DNA of 64,000 nucleotides from Desulfuromonadaceae bacterium (GTDB taxonomy: Bacteria; Desulfobacterota; Desulfuromonadia; Desulfuromonadales; Syntrophotaleaceae). Positions within the stretch are counted from its first letter, which is position 1. Each line of letters opens with the position of its first letter. Shown here one piece after another: positions 49,616-57,684 of the stretch. Below the pieces are notes generated by a model that saw nothing but the letters and a program-made list of their open reading frames with translations, had not been told where the DNA came from and did no database searches. The DNA is taken from positions 1 to 64,000 of the forward strand of contig SLLR01000020.1 in assembly GCA_007134025.1 (NCBI GenBank). The letters run 5' to 3'. Both the position numbers and the translations under genes were made by a program.

Positions 49616-49648
49616 AAAGGGGCCCCTGCTCAGTCGGGAGGCCCCTTT
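49616..49648 (+). terminator. Terminator after rimO
   Basis: Perfect nine-pair stem AAAGGGGCC/GGCCCCTTT (49616-49624 with 49640-49648). The A-run and T-run make it work in either direction. Confidence 0.7.
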
Positions 49649-49735
49649 GAAGGTTTTGGGGGCAAGGCTTTGGCGCTTCGCCCCGGTCATGGTTCGACAG
49701 ACCCCTGAGGTTGATGCTCTCGCCAAATGTGGCTT

Positions 49736-49795
49736 GTCGAGGTCCTGAAAAAAACGCCGTAACGCTGCAGAGCGAAATTTTTGAAACGCCATCAT
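49736..49795 (-). repeat. Second copy of the dispersed repeat (inverted)
   Basis: On the minus strand this reads AATTTCGCTC, GCGTTACGGCG, TTTTTTTCAGGACCTCGAC, matching 37007-37064 with about 12 differences; the last 28 bases are almost identical. Only one half-unit is present. It lies just downstream of the minus-strand membrane protein gene and overlaps its last codons. Confidence 0.65.
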
Positions 49796-50298
49796 GGTTC
49801 GGCCAGGACAAAGGGGTAGCGGGCGTTGGCCAAATGACGGACGGAGGCGTTGGCAAAAGAAAGACGGTAGTTTTGCTCCTGTTGCTGATAGCTCAACAGA
49901 GGGGGGTGCAGCAGCCGTTTGCCGGGTAGAACCATGGTCAGGTCTGCCAGTTCTGCGGGAAAGTGACCATTCTGCAGGCGAAAGCTGCGCAGCGCCAGAC
50001 GCACCTCTTCAGCTCTTTGCAAACAGTCCTGAAATGCCCGTTCGGCCATCGTCTGACCGGCCGACCAGGCCCCGATAAACAGCAGGGCCGCCGCCAGCAG
50101 GGTGATTCGAACATGAAAACCGTCCCGATGGGGAGCCAGACCGGCGGTAGCCAGGGGCAGCACAACAAAAGCCAGCAGAACCGGAGTGGAGATCAGCGGC
50201 CGAAATCCTTCACCGAACCAGAAGCCGGTCAGTCCCGTCAGGATCAGCAGCAATGCGGAAGTGACCTGGCGAAACGGGGTCGAGAGCACGATCTTCAT
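49792..50298 (-). CDS. Predicted membrane protein with pseudopilin-like C-terminal part
   Basis: A 168-residue protein of unrecognised family. Three hydrophobic segments (about 12-28, 38-54, 66-80) are followed by a soluble part (about 88-168): AEEVRLALRSFRLQNGHFPAELADLTMVLP has the pattern of the middle of type IV pilin-like and type II secretion pseudopilin-like proteins (xxLxxYRxxxGxYP). Role unknown. It is probably co-transcribed with the receiver-PilZ protein upstream (22-base gap). Confidence 0.68.
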   Translation of the reverse strand: MKIVLSTPFRQVTSALLLILTGLTGFWFGEGFRPLISTPVLLAFVVLPLATAGLAPHRDGFHVRITLLAAALLFIGAWSAGQTMAERAFQDCLQRAEEVRLALRSFRLQNGHFPAELADLTMVLPGKRLLHPPLLSYQQQEQNYRLSFANASVRHLANARYPFVLAEP

Positions 50299-50319
50299 GC
50301 AGGCCCCCTTGGCAGGCGT

Positions 50320-51081
50320 TTACTCGGATGCCGGTTTCGGACTTTTCCCTATTGCCGGTTTCAGGCCGGTTCGGCCGTCGTTGTCGTGTGATATATGCTC
50401 CCAGACGGCCAGCAGATCCGGCAGGCTCAGAGACAGGAACTGCAGCCCCATGCCGGTGGGCATACCGGGATGAACCGGGTGTTCGGTCGTGTTGATCCAG
50501 GCGACGAAAGCCTTGCAGACAACGGGTTGACTGGTGTTAGGCAGGCTGAATTCGAGAAACAGCTCCCGGTCCGGGGGATAGGGATCATCGGTTTCGATAA
50601 AGATGCCACCGGAGCTGAGGTTGACGGAGAAGGCGTGAAACAGGTTGAGGGAGTCTTCACCGTAGCGGACAATGATGCGGGTTGGAACCCGGGGAAAAGA
50701 CCGGTAGGCCAGACCCAGAATGCGTCGAGTGGTGGACAGCAGCAGGTGGTTGCTGAGGGGCTTGAAAATGACGTCGGTACACTTGACCTTGAGGCAGCGG
50801 GCCAGATCCTCCTTGCGCTGGCTGTCGATGACCAGCACCACCGGCGTGGCCTGAAGAGTCAGATCCTGGCGGATCATCTGGCAACAGGTATCGCCGGCAA
50901 GGACGCTGCAGTAGAGGTCGAGAAATACCAGATCCGGGCGTTCCTCCTCAATCAGATCCCAGGCATGGCGGCCGTCTCTGGCAATCAGGAGATCAAAACC
51001 TTCCCGAACCGAAAAGTCGTCGTCGAGTTCAAGGGCAGGAACAATTTCCGAGGAAATGACAATTTTGGGATAACCGGCCAT
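50320..51081 (-). CDS. Receiver domain fused to PilZ domain
   Basis: A 253-residue protein. A response-regulator receiver-like domain (about 5-125) has the phospho-acceptor-type Asp in DLVFLDLYC and the late Lys in FKPLSNH; the early acidic pair is weak. A PilZ domain (about 125-230) carries RVPTRIIV and NLSSGGIFIE, with the cyclic di-GMP-type NxSxxG. RxxxR is only partly met. A signal-transduction protein, perhaps for surface behaviour, is inferred. Confidence 0.82.
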   Translation of the reverse strand: MAGYPKIVISSEIVPALELDDDFSVREGFDLLIARDGRHAWDLIEEERPDLVFLDLYCSVLAGDTCCQMIRQDLTLQATPVVLVIDSQRKEDLARCLKVKCTDVIFKPLSNHLLLSTTRRILGLAYRSFPRVPTRIIVRYGEDSLNLFHAFSVNLSSGGIFIETDDPYPPDRELFLEFSLPNTSQPVVCKAFVAWINTTEHPVHPGMPTGMGLQFLSLSLPDLLAVWEHISHDNDGRTGLKPAIGKSPKPASE

Positions 51082-51257
51082 GAAAGGGCTCCTTAACGCC
51101 GCAAGGATCGGAATGAGTCACTGTTCGCTCCGGCGAACGCCCTTAATTATAGCCGTATATGATCCAAACGCCAAGTATTTTACGGTATTTCGGTTGTCAG
51201 GAAGTTTATCCGGTGACGGAACCGGCTCATCCGGCCCGGTCCCTTACGGGCTCCGCC

Positions 51258-52481
51258 TCAACCGTGGAGATGGTGTTCCGCATCGCCGCCGGTGAAAAAA
51301 CTGCTCATCGGCTTGCCGGCCTGAAAATCTTTCCAGAAAGGCGACATGTCACGAATCCGCTCAATAATGGCGGGCATCACCTCGATGACGTGATCCACAT
51401 CGGCCGCATCGTTGTAGATGCTGAGACTGAAACGAACCGATCCGTGGGCTGCGGTAAAGGGGACCCCCATGGCCCGCAGCACGTGGGAGGGCTGCAGCGA
51501 GCCGCTGGTGCAGGCCGATCCGGAAGAGGCGCAGATGCCTTCTTCATCCAGCAGCATCAGGATCGATTCGCCCTCGATATATTCAAAGCTCAGGTTGGAC
51601 GTATTGGGCAACCGGCAATCCGGGTTGCCGTTCACCAGAGCGTTGGGGATGCGGGCAAGCAGTTGGCTTTCCAGACGGTCACGAAGCTGTCGTACTCGGG
51701 TGTTTTCCTCTTCCAGGCGATCGCCTGCCAGCTCCGCCGCCTTTCCCAGACCGACGATGGAGGGGACGTTTTCGGTGCCGCCCCGTCGTCCGCCCTCCTG
51801 ATGGCCGCCGATCATAAAGGGGGCAAACCGGGTTCCCTTGCGGATGTAGAGGGCGCCGATACCCTTGGGGGCGTGCAGTTTGTGGCCGGAAAGAGAGAGC
51901 AGATCGATGGCGTTGTCGGCCATGTTCAGAGGGATCTTGCCCACCGCCTGCACCGCGTCGGTATGAAAAGGAATGCCCCGCTCCCGGGTGATGGCGGCAA
52001 TCGTATCGACAGGGAACAGCACCCCGGTTTCATTGTTGGCGCTCATGATGCTGACCAGGGCGGTGTCGTCGCAGAGAGCGCCGCGCAGTTCATCCAGATC
52101 CAGATTGCCCTGTCGGTCGACGCCCAGTTCAGTGACGCGATACCCCCGGGATTGCAGGTGGTGACCGACATTCATGACCGCCGGGTGCTCGGTGCGACAG
52201 GTAACGATGTGCCTTTTGGCCGGATAGGAATAGAGGGTGCCCATGATGGCGGCGTTATTGCTTTCGGTGCCGCAGCTGGTGAAGACGATCTCGGCGGGAT
52301 GGGCGCCGATCAGCGCCGCCACCTGTTCCCGGGCTCGGGCCAGATGGCGTTCCACCTGGCCGCCGAAACTGTGCATGCTGGAAGCGTTGCCGTAGAGATC
52401 GCTGAAGAAGGGCAGCATGGCGTCCACTACCTCGGGTGCGGTTCGAGTGGTGGCATTGTTGTCGAGATAGACGGTTTTCAT
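51258..52481 (-). CDS. nifS: Cysteine desulfurase NifS
   Basis: A 407-residue PLP enzyme providing sulfur from cysteine for iron-sulfur clusters. N-terminal VYLDNNATTRTAPEV, PLP lysine in LSGHKLHAPKGIGALY (about 201), and the catalytic Cys in GICASSGSACTSGSLQ (about 325) are as in NifS. GGHQEGGRRGGTENV is also present. The gene overlaps nifU by four bases. No nitrogenase genes are in the window, so it probably serves general cluster assembly. Confidence 0.96.
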   Translation of the reverse strand: MKTVYLDNNATTRTAPEVVDAMLPFFSDLYGNASSMHSFGGQVERHLARAREQVAALIGAHPAEIVFTSCGTESNNAAIMGTLYSYPAKRHIVTCRTEHPAVMNVGHHLQSRGYRVTELGVDRQGNLDLDELRGALCDDTALVSIMSANNETGVLFPVDTIAAITRERGIPFHTDAVQAVGKIPLNMADNAIDLLSLSGHKLHAPKGIGALYIRKGTRFAPFMIGGHQEGGRRGGTENVPSIVGLGKAAELAGDRLEEENTRVRQLRDRLESQLLARIPNALVNGNPDCRLPNTSNLSFEYIEGESILMLLDEEGICASSGSACTSGSLQPSHVLRAMGVPFTAAHGSVRFSLSIYNDAADVDHVIEVMPAIIERIRDMSPFWKDFQAGKPMSSFFTGGDAEHHLHG

Positions 52482-53323
52482 GACTTGACCTCCTCCACCA
52501 CCAATTCGGAGCTGACGAATTCCCGCAGCTTTGCCTCGACAAAATTCTTCAGGGTAAACTGGGACTGGGGGCAGAAGGAACAGTTGCCGCGCAGGGCCAC
52601 GTAGATGGTATTGCCGTCGATATCGATCAGCTCCAGGTCGCCGCCGTCGGAGCGGATTGGAGGCAGGATTTCCCGTTCCAGGGTTTCTTCGATCAGGCGG
52701 ATTTTCTGCAGATTGGAGAGTTTTTTTCCGGCAGGTACGGTTTTTTCCGCAGGTTCCTCAGGTAGAATCTTCCACAGGCCGGCGAGAATCTCCTTGATTT
52801 TGGGATGGCAGGCCTGGCAGCCGCCGCCGGCCTTGGTAAAATCGGTGACCTGCTCCAGGGTGGTCAGGCTGTTATCGCGGGCGACCCGTTCGATTTCGAG
52901 GTCGGTGACGCCGAAACATTTACAGACGATCTCAAACTCGCCTTTGACCATCTTTACGCCCCGGTAGTTGGCGATGGCTGCGTCCAAGGCCTCCTTTCCC
53001 ATGACCGAACAGTGCATTTTTTCTTCCGGCAGACCGTCCAGAAATTCAGCCAGATCCTGATTGGAGATCTTTTCCGCTTCCTCCAGGGTCATTCCCTTGG
53101 CGATTTCAGTGAGCGCCGAGGAAGTGGCAATGGCGCTGGCGCAGCCGAAGGTCTGGAACTTGATGTCCTTGATTCGCTGGTTTTCATCCAGCTTCAGGGT
53201 CAGGCGCAGTGCGTCGCCACAGGCCAGTGATCCCACTTCACCGACGGCGTCGGGGTTTTCAACTTCGCCGACGTTGCGCGGGTTCAGAAAGTGGTCTTTA
53301 ACTTTATCGGAATAATCCCACAT
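52478..53323 (-). CDS. nifU: Iron-sulfur scaffold NifU (three-domain)
   Basis: A 281-residue scaffold. Domains: an IscU-like N-terminus with Cys in LACGD (35), FGCASA (62) and MHCSV (about 105); a BFD-like [2Fe-2S] part with CKC (about 135), CQAC (about 170); and a C-terminal Nfu domain with GNCSFCPQSQ (about 260), the usual form being CxxC with Gly before Cys. All cluster cysteines are kept. ATG is preceded by CAGGAG. It is first in the nifU-nifS unit. Confidence 0.96.
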   Translation of the reverse strand: MWDYSDKVKDHFLNPRNVGEVENPDAVGEVGSLACGDALRLTLKLDENQRIKDIKFQTFGCASAIATSSALTEIAKGMTLEEAEKISNQDLAEFLDGLPEEKMHCSVMGKEALDAAIANYRGVKMVKGEFEIVCKCFGVTDLEIERVARDNSLTTLEQVTDFTKAGGGCQACHPKIKEILAGLWKILPEEPAEKTVPAGKKLSNLQKIRLIEETLEREILPPIRSDGGDLELIDIDGNTIYVALRGNCSFCPQSQFTLKNFVEAKLREFVSSELVVEEVKS

Positions 53324-53408
53324 CGGGTGCTCCTGTCGGTCGGGTGGATTGGAGTGCAGCGGCGATTTGATTGTCCAACTGCAGCGAAAACATCACGTTT
53401 GGCTTCCA

Positions 53409-53436
53409 ATAATATAATGTCCAGGTTTTTTGTCAA
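53409..53436 (-). promoter_or_regulatory. Predicted promoter for nifU-nifS
   Basis: On the minus strand TTGACA (53436-53431) and TATTAT (53414-53409) with a 16-base spacer, about 85 bases before the nifU ATG. No sigma-54 site is seen, which fits housekeeping expression. Confidence 0.6.
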
Positions 53437-53852
53437 AAGGTCTTCAGCGGGCTGTTGAAAGCGCCATGTTGTTTGTGCTGACGAAAGCCGGGCTGTACAA
53501 AATCGGTGCCTGATCCAGCTCGTTCAGGCACCGGCCAGCAAGCGACCTGCCAAGAAGCCGTCGCCCGGCGCCCCTGACTTAATGAACACCTCTGTTCCTT
53601 AATGCAGAATATGAGCCATTTGGTAGAAAGAAAAAATCCTTAAAAAACAGAGTATTGTGATTTGGCGCAGCACTCTTGCCAAGTGTTCTGTGCAAGGAAT
53701 AGGCAGGTCGCAGCGCATAATTTATGCGTGTAACAGGCGGCGGACGAAAGCGTCCACACCTATGGCTTGGCCAGCGAACGGCAAAGGGTTGCCTTTTGTT
53801 GTGGGTAGCGCTGACAATCGGCTATGTTTATTATGGTTTCTCGGGAGGCATC
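53437..53852. other. Non-coding intergenic region between nifU and the AGCS gene
   Basis: No convincing gene. It holds a perfect 10-pair palindrome at 53504-53533 (CGGTGCCTGA-N10-TCAGGCACCG), an AT-rich part at 53580-53660 and, near the AGCS gene, the folded leader described separately. An in-frame ATG at 53724 could lengthen the AGCS protein, but would put the leader hairpins in coding sequence. Confidence 0.6.
53699..53797 (+). ncRNA. Structured leader, three-way-junction-like, before the AGCS gene
   Basis: A closing stem ATAGG/CCTAT (53699-53703 with 53759-53763) contains two perfect hairpins: CGCATA-ATT-TATGCG (53714-53728) and GGACG-AAAG-CGTCC (53742-53755). Downstream is GGCAA-AGGG-TTGCC followed by TTTT (53780-53797), a weak terminator. 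It does not match the glycine riboswitch core I know. A regulatory RNA is inferred. Confidence 0.4.
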
Positions 53853-55199
53853 ATGCAAGCCTTGTTGGATACCTTAAGCGGCTGGGCCTGGGGGCCGGTG
53901 ACGATCACGCTGCTGGTCGGCAGTGGGATCTTTATGACGCTACTGGTCGGGATGATTCAGTTGCGTCGTTTCTGTTATGCCTGGAAGCTGATTTCCGGAC
54001 GCTACGACAATCCTCAGGACCAGGGAGAAATCACCCATTTTCAGGCCTTGAGCGCCGCCCTGTCGGCGACCATCGGCACCGGCAATATCGCCGGGGTCGG
54101 CACCGCAGTGGCCCTCGGCGGGCCGGGAGCCGTATTCTGGATGTGGGTGACGGCAGTCTTTGGCATGGCCCTCAAGTATGCCGAATGTCTCCTGTCTCTG
54201 CATTTTCGCACGGTTCACGAAGATGGCTCGGTGAGTGCCGGTCCCATGTACTATCTGGAGCGAGGTCTGGGCTGCAAATGGCTCGGCCTGTCCTTTGCCT
54301 TCTTTGCCACGGTCGCGTCCTTTGGCATCGGCAACATGGCGCAGGCCAATTCGGTAGCCGAACCCCTGCAGAGTTATTTCGCAATCCCCAAGCCGGTTAC
54401 CGGCCTGGTGATCGCCGTGCTGGTCTTTGCGGTGATCGTTGGCGGCATTCGTCGCATCGGCGGAGTGGCCAGCAAGTTGGTTCCCTTCATGTCCCTATTC
54501 TATATTCTGGGAGCTCTGCTGGTCATCGGCAGAAATCTGCAATGGCTTCCCGAAGCTTTGGCGCTGATTTTCCGCAGCTCCTTCAGCGGCAGCGCCGCTG
54601 CCGGAGGCTTTGCCGGAGCGACACTGGCCCAGGCGATCCGGTTTGGGGTGGCCCGCGGGGTTTTCTCCAATGAGGCCGGTCTGGGCAGCGCGCCTATCGC
54701 CCACGGGGCGGCGCAGACCGAAGAACCGGTGCGTGAGGGACTGGTGGCCATGCTCGGGCCTTTTATCGACACCATCGCCATCTGTACCATGACCGCCCTG
54801 GTGATTCTTCTGACCGGTGCCAACGAAACCGGCCTGAGCGGTGCTGAACTGACCGCCAACGCCTTCAACCGGGGACTGCCGGGACAGGGCGGCTACATCG
54901 TCGCCATCGGCATGGCCTTCTTTGCTTTTTCCACGGCCATCAGCTGGTCCTATTACGGCGACCGCTCCGTAGAATATCTTTTCGGTCGCAGGATGGTCAT
55001 GCCCTACCGGGTTCTTTTCTGTCTGTTGCTTCCGGTAGGAGCGGCCATCGAACTGGAGTTGGTATGGGCCATTTCCGACATCTTTAACGCTCTCATGGCC
55101 TGGCCCAACCTGGTGGGGCTGCTTTTACTCAGCCCTCTTGTGCTGCGCAAGACCCGAGAGTATTTCAAGGATCCCCGGCGGGTTCTGCCGAACCGTTGA
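53853..55199 (+). CDS. Sodium:alanine/glycine symporter (AGCS family)
   Basis: A 448-residue inner-membrane transporter with about 11 transmembrane segments. The family sequence ALSATIGTGNIAGVGTAVALGGPGAVFWMWVTA (about 90-122) contains the sodium/substrate-binding region, and NEAGLGSAPIAHGAA (about 275-289) is the second signature. ATG 53853 with GGGAGG close upstream gives the family length of about 450 and was chosen over ATG 53724. The substrate is likely alanine or glycine with Na+. Confidence 0.92.
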   Translation: MQALLDTLSGWAWGPVTITLLVGSGIFMTLLVGMIQLRRFCYAWKLISGRYDNPQDQGEITHFQALSAALSATIGTGNIAGVGTAVALGGPGAVFWMWVTAVFGMALKYAECLLSLHFRTVHEDGSVSAGPMYYLERGLGCKWLGLSFAFFATVASFGIGNMAQANSVAEPLQSYFAIPKPVTGLVIAVLVFAVIVGGIRRIGGVASKLVPFMSLFYILGALLVIGRNLQWLPEALALIFRSSFSGSAAAGGFAGATLAQAIRFGVARGVFSNEAGLGSAPIAHGAAQTEEPVREGLVAMLGPFIDTIAICTMTALVILLTGANETGLSGAELTANAFNRGLPGQGGYIVAIGMAFFAFSTAISWSYYGDRSVEYLFGRRMVMPYRVLFCLLLPVGAAIELELVWAISDIFNALMAWPNLVGLLLLSPLVLRKTREYFKDPRRVLPNR

Positions 55200-55234
55200 A
55201 GTGCCTCATCGGATACATAAAAAGGTTGAACTTC

Positions 55235-55243
55235 TGCTATAAT
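55235..55243 (+). promoter_or_regulatory. Extended -10 promoter for thioesterase gene
   Basis: TGCTATAAT, identical to the element before cmoA, 50 bases before the start codon. Confidence 0.5.
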
Positions 55244-55293
55244 TTCCCGCAGGCTGGTGCGGAGATAAATCTGCCCAAGCAGAAAAAGGGCAC

Positions 55294-55821
55294 ATGAATC
55301 TTTATTTTCGATGGTTTTGGATGATTGCGCGTTTGTGGCTGCGACCGGGTTCGGTCTCCCTGACGGAACCCTTTCGCCGCCCGTTTCGTGTGCTTCCGAG
55401 CGACTGTGACTTGAATTTCCATCTCACCAACAGCCGCTACTTTGCCCTGATTGATCTGGCGAGAATAGAACAACTGGCCCGGCTTAAATTGCTACGCCCG
55501 TTGATCGCGAGGCGCTGGCAGCCGGTGCTCAGCGCCACCGAAATAACCTTTATCCGCCCTCTGCCGCCGCTGCGTCGGTTCGAACTGGTAACGCGGATTC
55601 TGACTTGGGACGACAAGTATTTTTATTTTGAGCAGCGCTTTGAAACGCCGGGCAAGGTGTACGCCGTCTCTTTGGGTCGGGCCGCCTTTGTGTGCCGGGG
55701 AGAACGGGTACCACCGGCCCGGGTGGCTGCTCTGTCCGGGTACCTGGAAGCGCCGGCCGATCCCGTCCTGCTGGAAACCTGGCGGCGGCTGCTGAAACAG
55801 AAGAAAGACTATTTTTCTTAA
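55294..55821 (+). CDS. Hotdog-fold acyl-CoA thioesterase-like protein
   Basis: A 175-residue protein of the 4HBT/THEM6-like type. The N-terminal segment (about 3-18) is hydrophobic and basic and may touch the membrane. SDCDLNFHLTNSRYFALIDLARIEQL (about 36-62) has the catalytic-type Asp and the hotdog helix. VSLGRAAFVCRGE lies in the central strand. The substrate is not known. Confidence 0.82.
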   Translation: MNLYFRWFWMIARLWLRPGSVSLTEPFRRPFRVLPSDCDLNFHLTNSRYFALIDLARIEQLARLKLLRPLIARRWQPVLSATEITFIRPLPPLRRFELVTRILTWDDKYFYFEQRFETPGKVYAVSLGRAAFVCRGERVPPARVAALSGYLEAPADPVLLETWRRLLKQKKDYFS

Positions 55822-55925
55822 TGAGTGTTTTGGGGGGGGTGTTTGTTGTTTTCCCTGTCGGTTGCCGGCATCTTGCCGGCCTTGACAGCGAGCTTTCGAT
55901 CCAATAACCGCAAAGGAGGTCTAAG

Positions 55926-56468
55926 GTGAAACAGGCAAAGGATCCGGGCAGTTGGAACCCCTATCTGGCTGGAGCTCTGACCGGTCTGGTCGCGGTCGCT
56001 TCGGTGTTGTTCACGGGTAAGTATTTTGGGGCGTCGACTTCGTTTGTGCGCAGCGCCGGCATGCTGGAGCGGCTGTTCGTTCCCGAAAGGGTCGCCGCCA
56101 ACAGTTATTTCAGCAAATATTTGCAGCCGGGAGTTTCCGGTTTTGACTGGCAGTGGATGTTTGTGGTCGGCATTCTGCTCGGTGCGTTGCTGGCGGCGGC
56201 AACTTCCGGCTCCTTCCGTCTGCAGGCGATACCGGATATGTGGCAACGGCGCTTCGGTGGCCGAAGCGGTCCAAGACGGGCGCTCACTGCTTTTGCAGGC
56301 GGGTCCATTCTCATGTTCGGGGCGCGCATGGCTGACGGCTGCCCCAGCGGTCATGGTCTCAGCGGAGTCATGCAATTGGCGGTGAGCGGTTTGCTGGCTC
56401 TGGTCTGTTTTTTTATCGGCGGGGTGCTGGTTGCGCGGCTGCTCTACGGTAAGGGAGGGCAACAATGA
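55926..56468 (+). CDS. YeeE/YedE family membrane protein (first of pair)
   Basis: A 180-residue membrane protein with four or five transmembrane segments. The family motif GARMADGCPSGHGLSG (about 137-152) has the Cys that in YeeE (TsuA) handles thiosulfate. It is a half-size unit and pairs with the next gene, the two halves together resembling one full-length YeeE/YedE. GTG start with AAAGGAGG upstream. A sulfur-compound uptake role is inferred. Confidence 0.88.
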   Translation: MKQAKDPGSWNPYLAGALTGLVAVASVLFTGKYFGASTSFVRSAGMLERLFVPERVAANSYFSKYLQPGVSGFDWQWMFVVGILLGALLAAATSGSFRLQAIPDMWQRRFGGRSGPRRALTAFAGGSILMFGARMADGCPSGHGLSGVMQLAVSGLLALVCFFIGGVLVARLLYGKGGQQ

Positions 56469-56992
56469 ATCTGCTGATCGGAGGACTGGTGACCGGCATT
56501 GCGTTCGGATTTCTGCTGCAGAAAGGGCGTGTGCTCCGCTACGACAAACAGCTTGCAGCCCTGCGCCTGCAGGATATGACCATTGTCAAATTCATGTTTT
56601 CTTCGGTACTGGTGGGCATGGTTGGTATTCACTTGCTCAACGATATGGGGCTGATTGCCATGAGCCTGAAGACCACCCTGGTGGGCGCCAATATTGTCGG
56701 CGGGCTGATTTTCGGTGTGGGGTGGGGGCTGGTCGGTTATTGCCCGGGCACGTCTCTCGGCGCCGTGGGAGAGGGGCGCATCGATGCTTTGTGGGGGATT
56801 GCCGGCATGCTTTTTGGTGCCGCGGTTTATGCGGAAGTGTATCCGCAGCTTCAGGCCAACTTGCTGGGTTGGGGAAATTACGGAAAGATTACCCTGCCGG
56901 AGCTGCTGGGGATCAATCACTGGCTGATCGTCGCTGTCGTGGTGGTGCTGGCCGTCCTGATGTTCCGCTGGTTTGAAAAAAAAGGACTCTGA
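56465..56992 (+). CDS. YeeE/YedE family membrane protein (second of pair)
   Basis: A 175-residue membrane protein with about five hydrophobic segments and the matching motif GYCPGTSLGAVGEGR (about 95-109), including the functional Cys. It overlaps the first half by four bases (56465-56468), so the two are translated together. The pair is often found near sulfurtransferases such as TusA; none is adjacent here. Confidence 0.88.
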   Translation: MNLLIGGLVTGIAFGFLLQKGRVLRYDKQLAALRLQDMTIVKFMFSSVLVGMVGIHLLNDMGLIAMSLKTTLVGANIVGGLIFGVGWGLVGYCPGTSLGAVGEGRIDALWGIAGMLFGAAVYAEVYPQLQANLLGWGNYGKITLPELLGINHWLIVAVVVVLAVLMFRWFEKKGL

Positions 56993-57015
56993 TTGTTTCG
57001 TTGCTTCGGCCTTGT

Positions 57016-57051
57016 AAAAAGGGGCAACGCCATTTGGCGTTGCCCCTTTTT
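57016..57051. terminator. Bidirectional terminator between YeeE/YedE and DksA-like genes
   Basis: A perfect 16-pair stem AAAAAGGGGCAACGCC with its complement (57016-57031 and 57036-57051), loop ATTT, with A-run and T-run ends. It serves both convergent genes. Confidence 0.92.
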
Positions 57052-57084
57052 ACAGCATTCGCAAGTCGGCGGCGCAGACCCCTG

Positions 57085-57495
57085 TCAGCGTCCCGGCAGC
57101 CGAGTCGAAGCCTGTTTTTCCATGCGTTCTTTCTCTTCTGCGTAGTCGATGCTGTAGCGAGCCCAGGGCCTGGCCTTCAGACGAGGATAGCCAATGGGTT
57201 CTTCGGTTCCTTCGCAAATACCATACTGCCGAGTGTCAAACTTGGCCAGGGCGCGATCCACCTCTCGCAGCAGTTTCGATTCCTTGTCCAGAAAACGCAA
57301 CTGAACCGCTTGCAGCTGACTGTTGGCGGCCTGGTCCATTTCTTCAATATTATCGTCGGGGTTAAACTCCATGTCGCGGGAACGCAGGGTGGCTATGGAC
57401 TGAACCAGGTCCCGTCTCTTAGCTTCGAGAAGTTGCTTCAGTTCCTGCCATTGTTCTTCGTTCAAGCCATTGATCTCATTTTTCAGCGTGGCCAT
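57085..57495 (-). CDS. DksA/TraR family protein with a degenerate zinc finger
   Basis: A 136-residue protein with the DksA layout: N-terminal helix, coiled-coil (about 20-90) and C-terminal zinc-finger region. The coiled-coil tip has EEMDQAA (51-57), close to the DxxDxA motif. The zinc-binding site CxxC...CxxC is reduced to a single cysteine: C94, with Thr97, Ser115 and Tyr118 at the other three positions. The surrounding YGICEGTEEPIGYPRLKARPWA still matches the family. It probably acts on RNA polymerase with or without ppGpp, but independently of zinc. Confidence 0.85.
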   Translation of the reverse strand: MATLKNEINGLNEEQWQELKQLLEAKRRDLVQSIATLRSRDMEFNPDDNIEEMDQAANSQLQAVQLRFLDKESKLLREVDRALAKFDTRQYGICEGTEEPIGYPRLKARPWARYSIDYAEEKERMEKQASTRLPGR

Positions 57496-57684
57496 TCAAC
57501 ACCTCCGATACGAATATGGTCAAATCAGAACATTTGGTAGACAATGTAGCACATTTATAACGATATTTCTTCAAATAGTTGAGAGTAGGACACTGTTTCG
57601 TCAAAATAAACATCTTGTAAAGGCGACGGTTTTCGGACGGCAGTCACGGCTCTATGCCGAAAAAAACTGCCGCAGCCTTCGACC

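Noticed and set aside
53660-53690. Possible sigma-54 promoter (TGGCGC...TTGCC) before the AGCS gene
   Set aside because: The GG and GC elements are 12 bases apart where 10 are needed.
53724-53852. Longer N-terminus for the AGCS protein from ATG 53724
   Set aside because: It is basic and unlike the family, lacks a ribosome site and would place leader hairpins in coding sequence; ATG 53853 has GGGAGG and gives the usual length.
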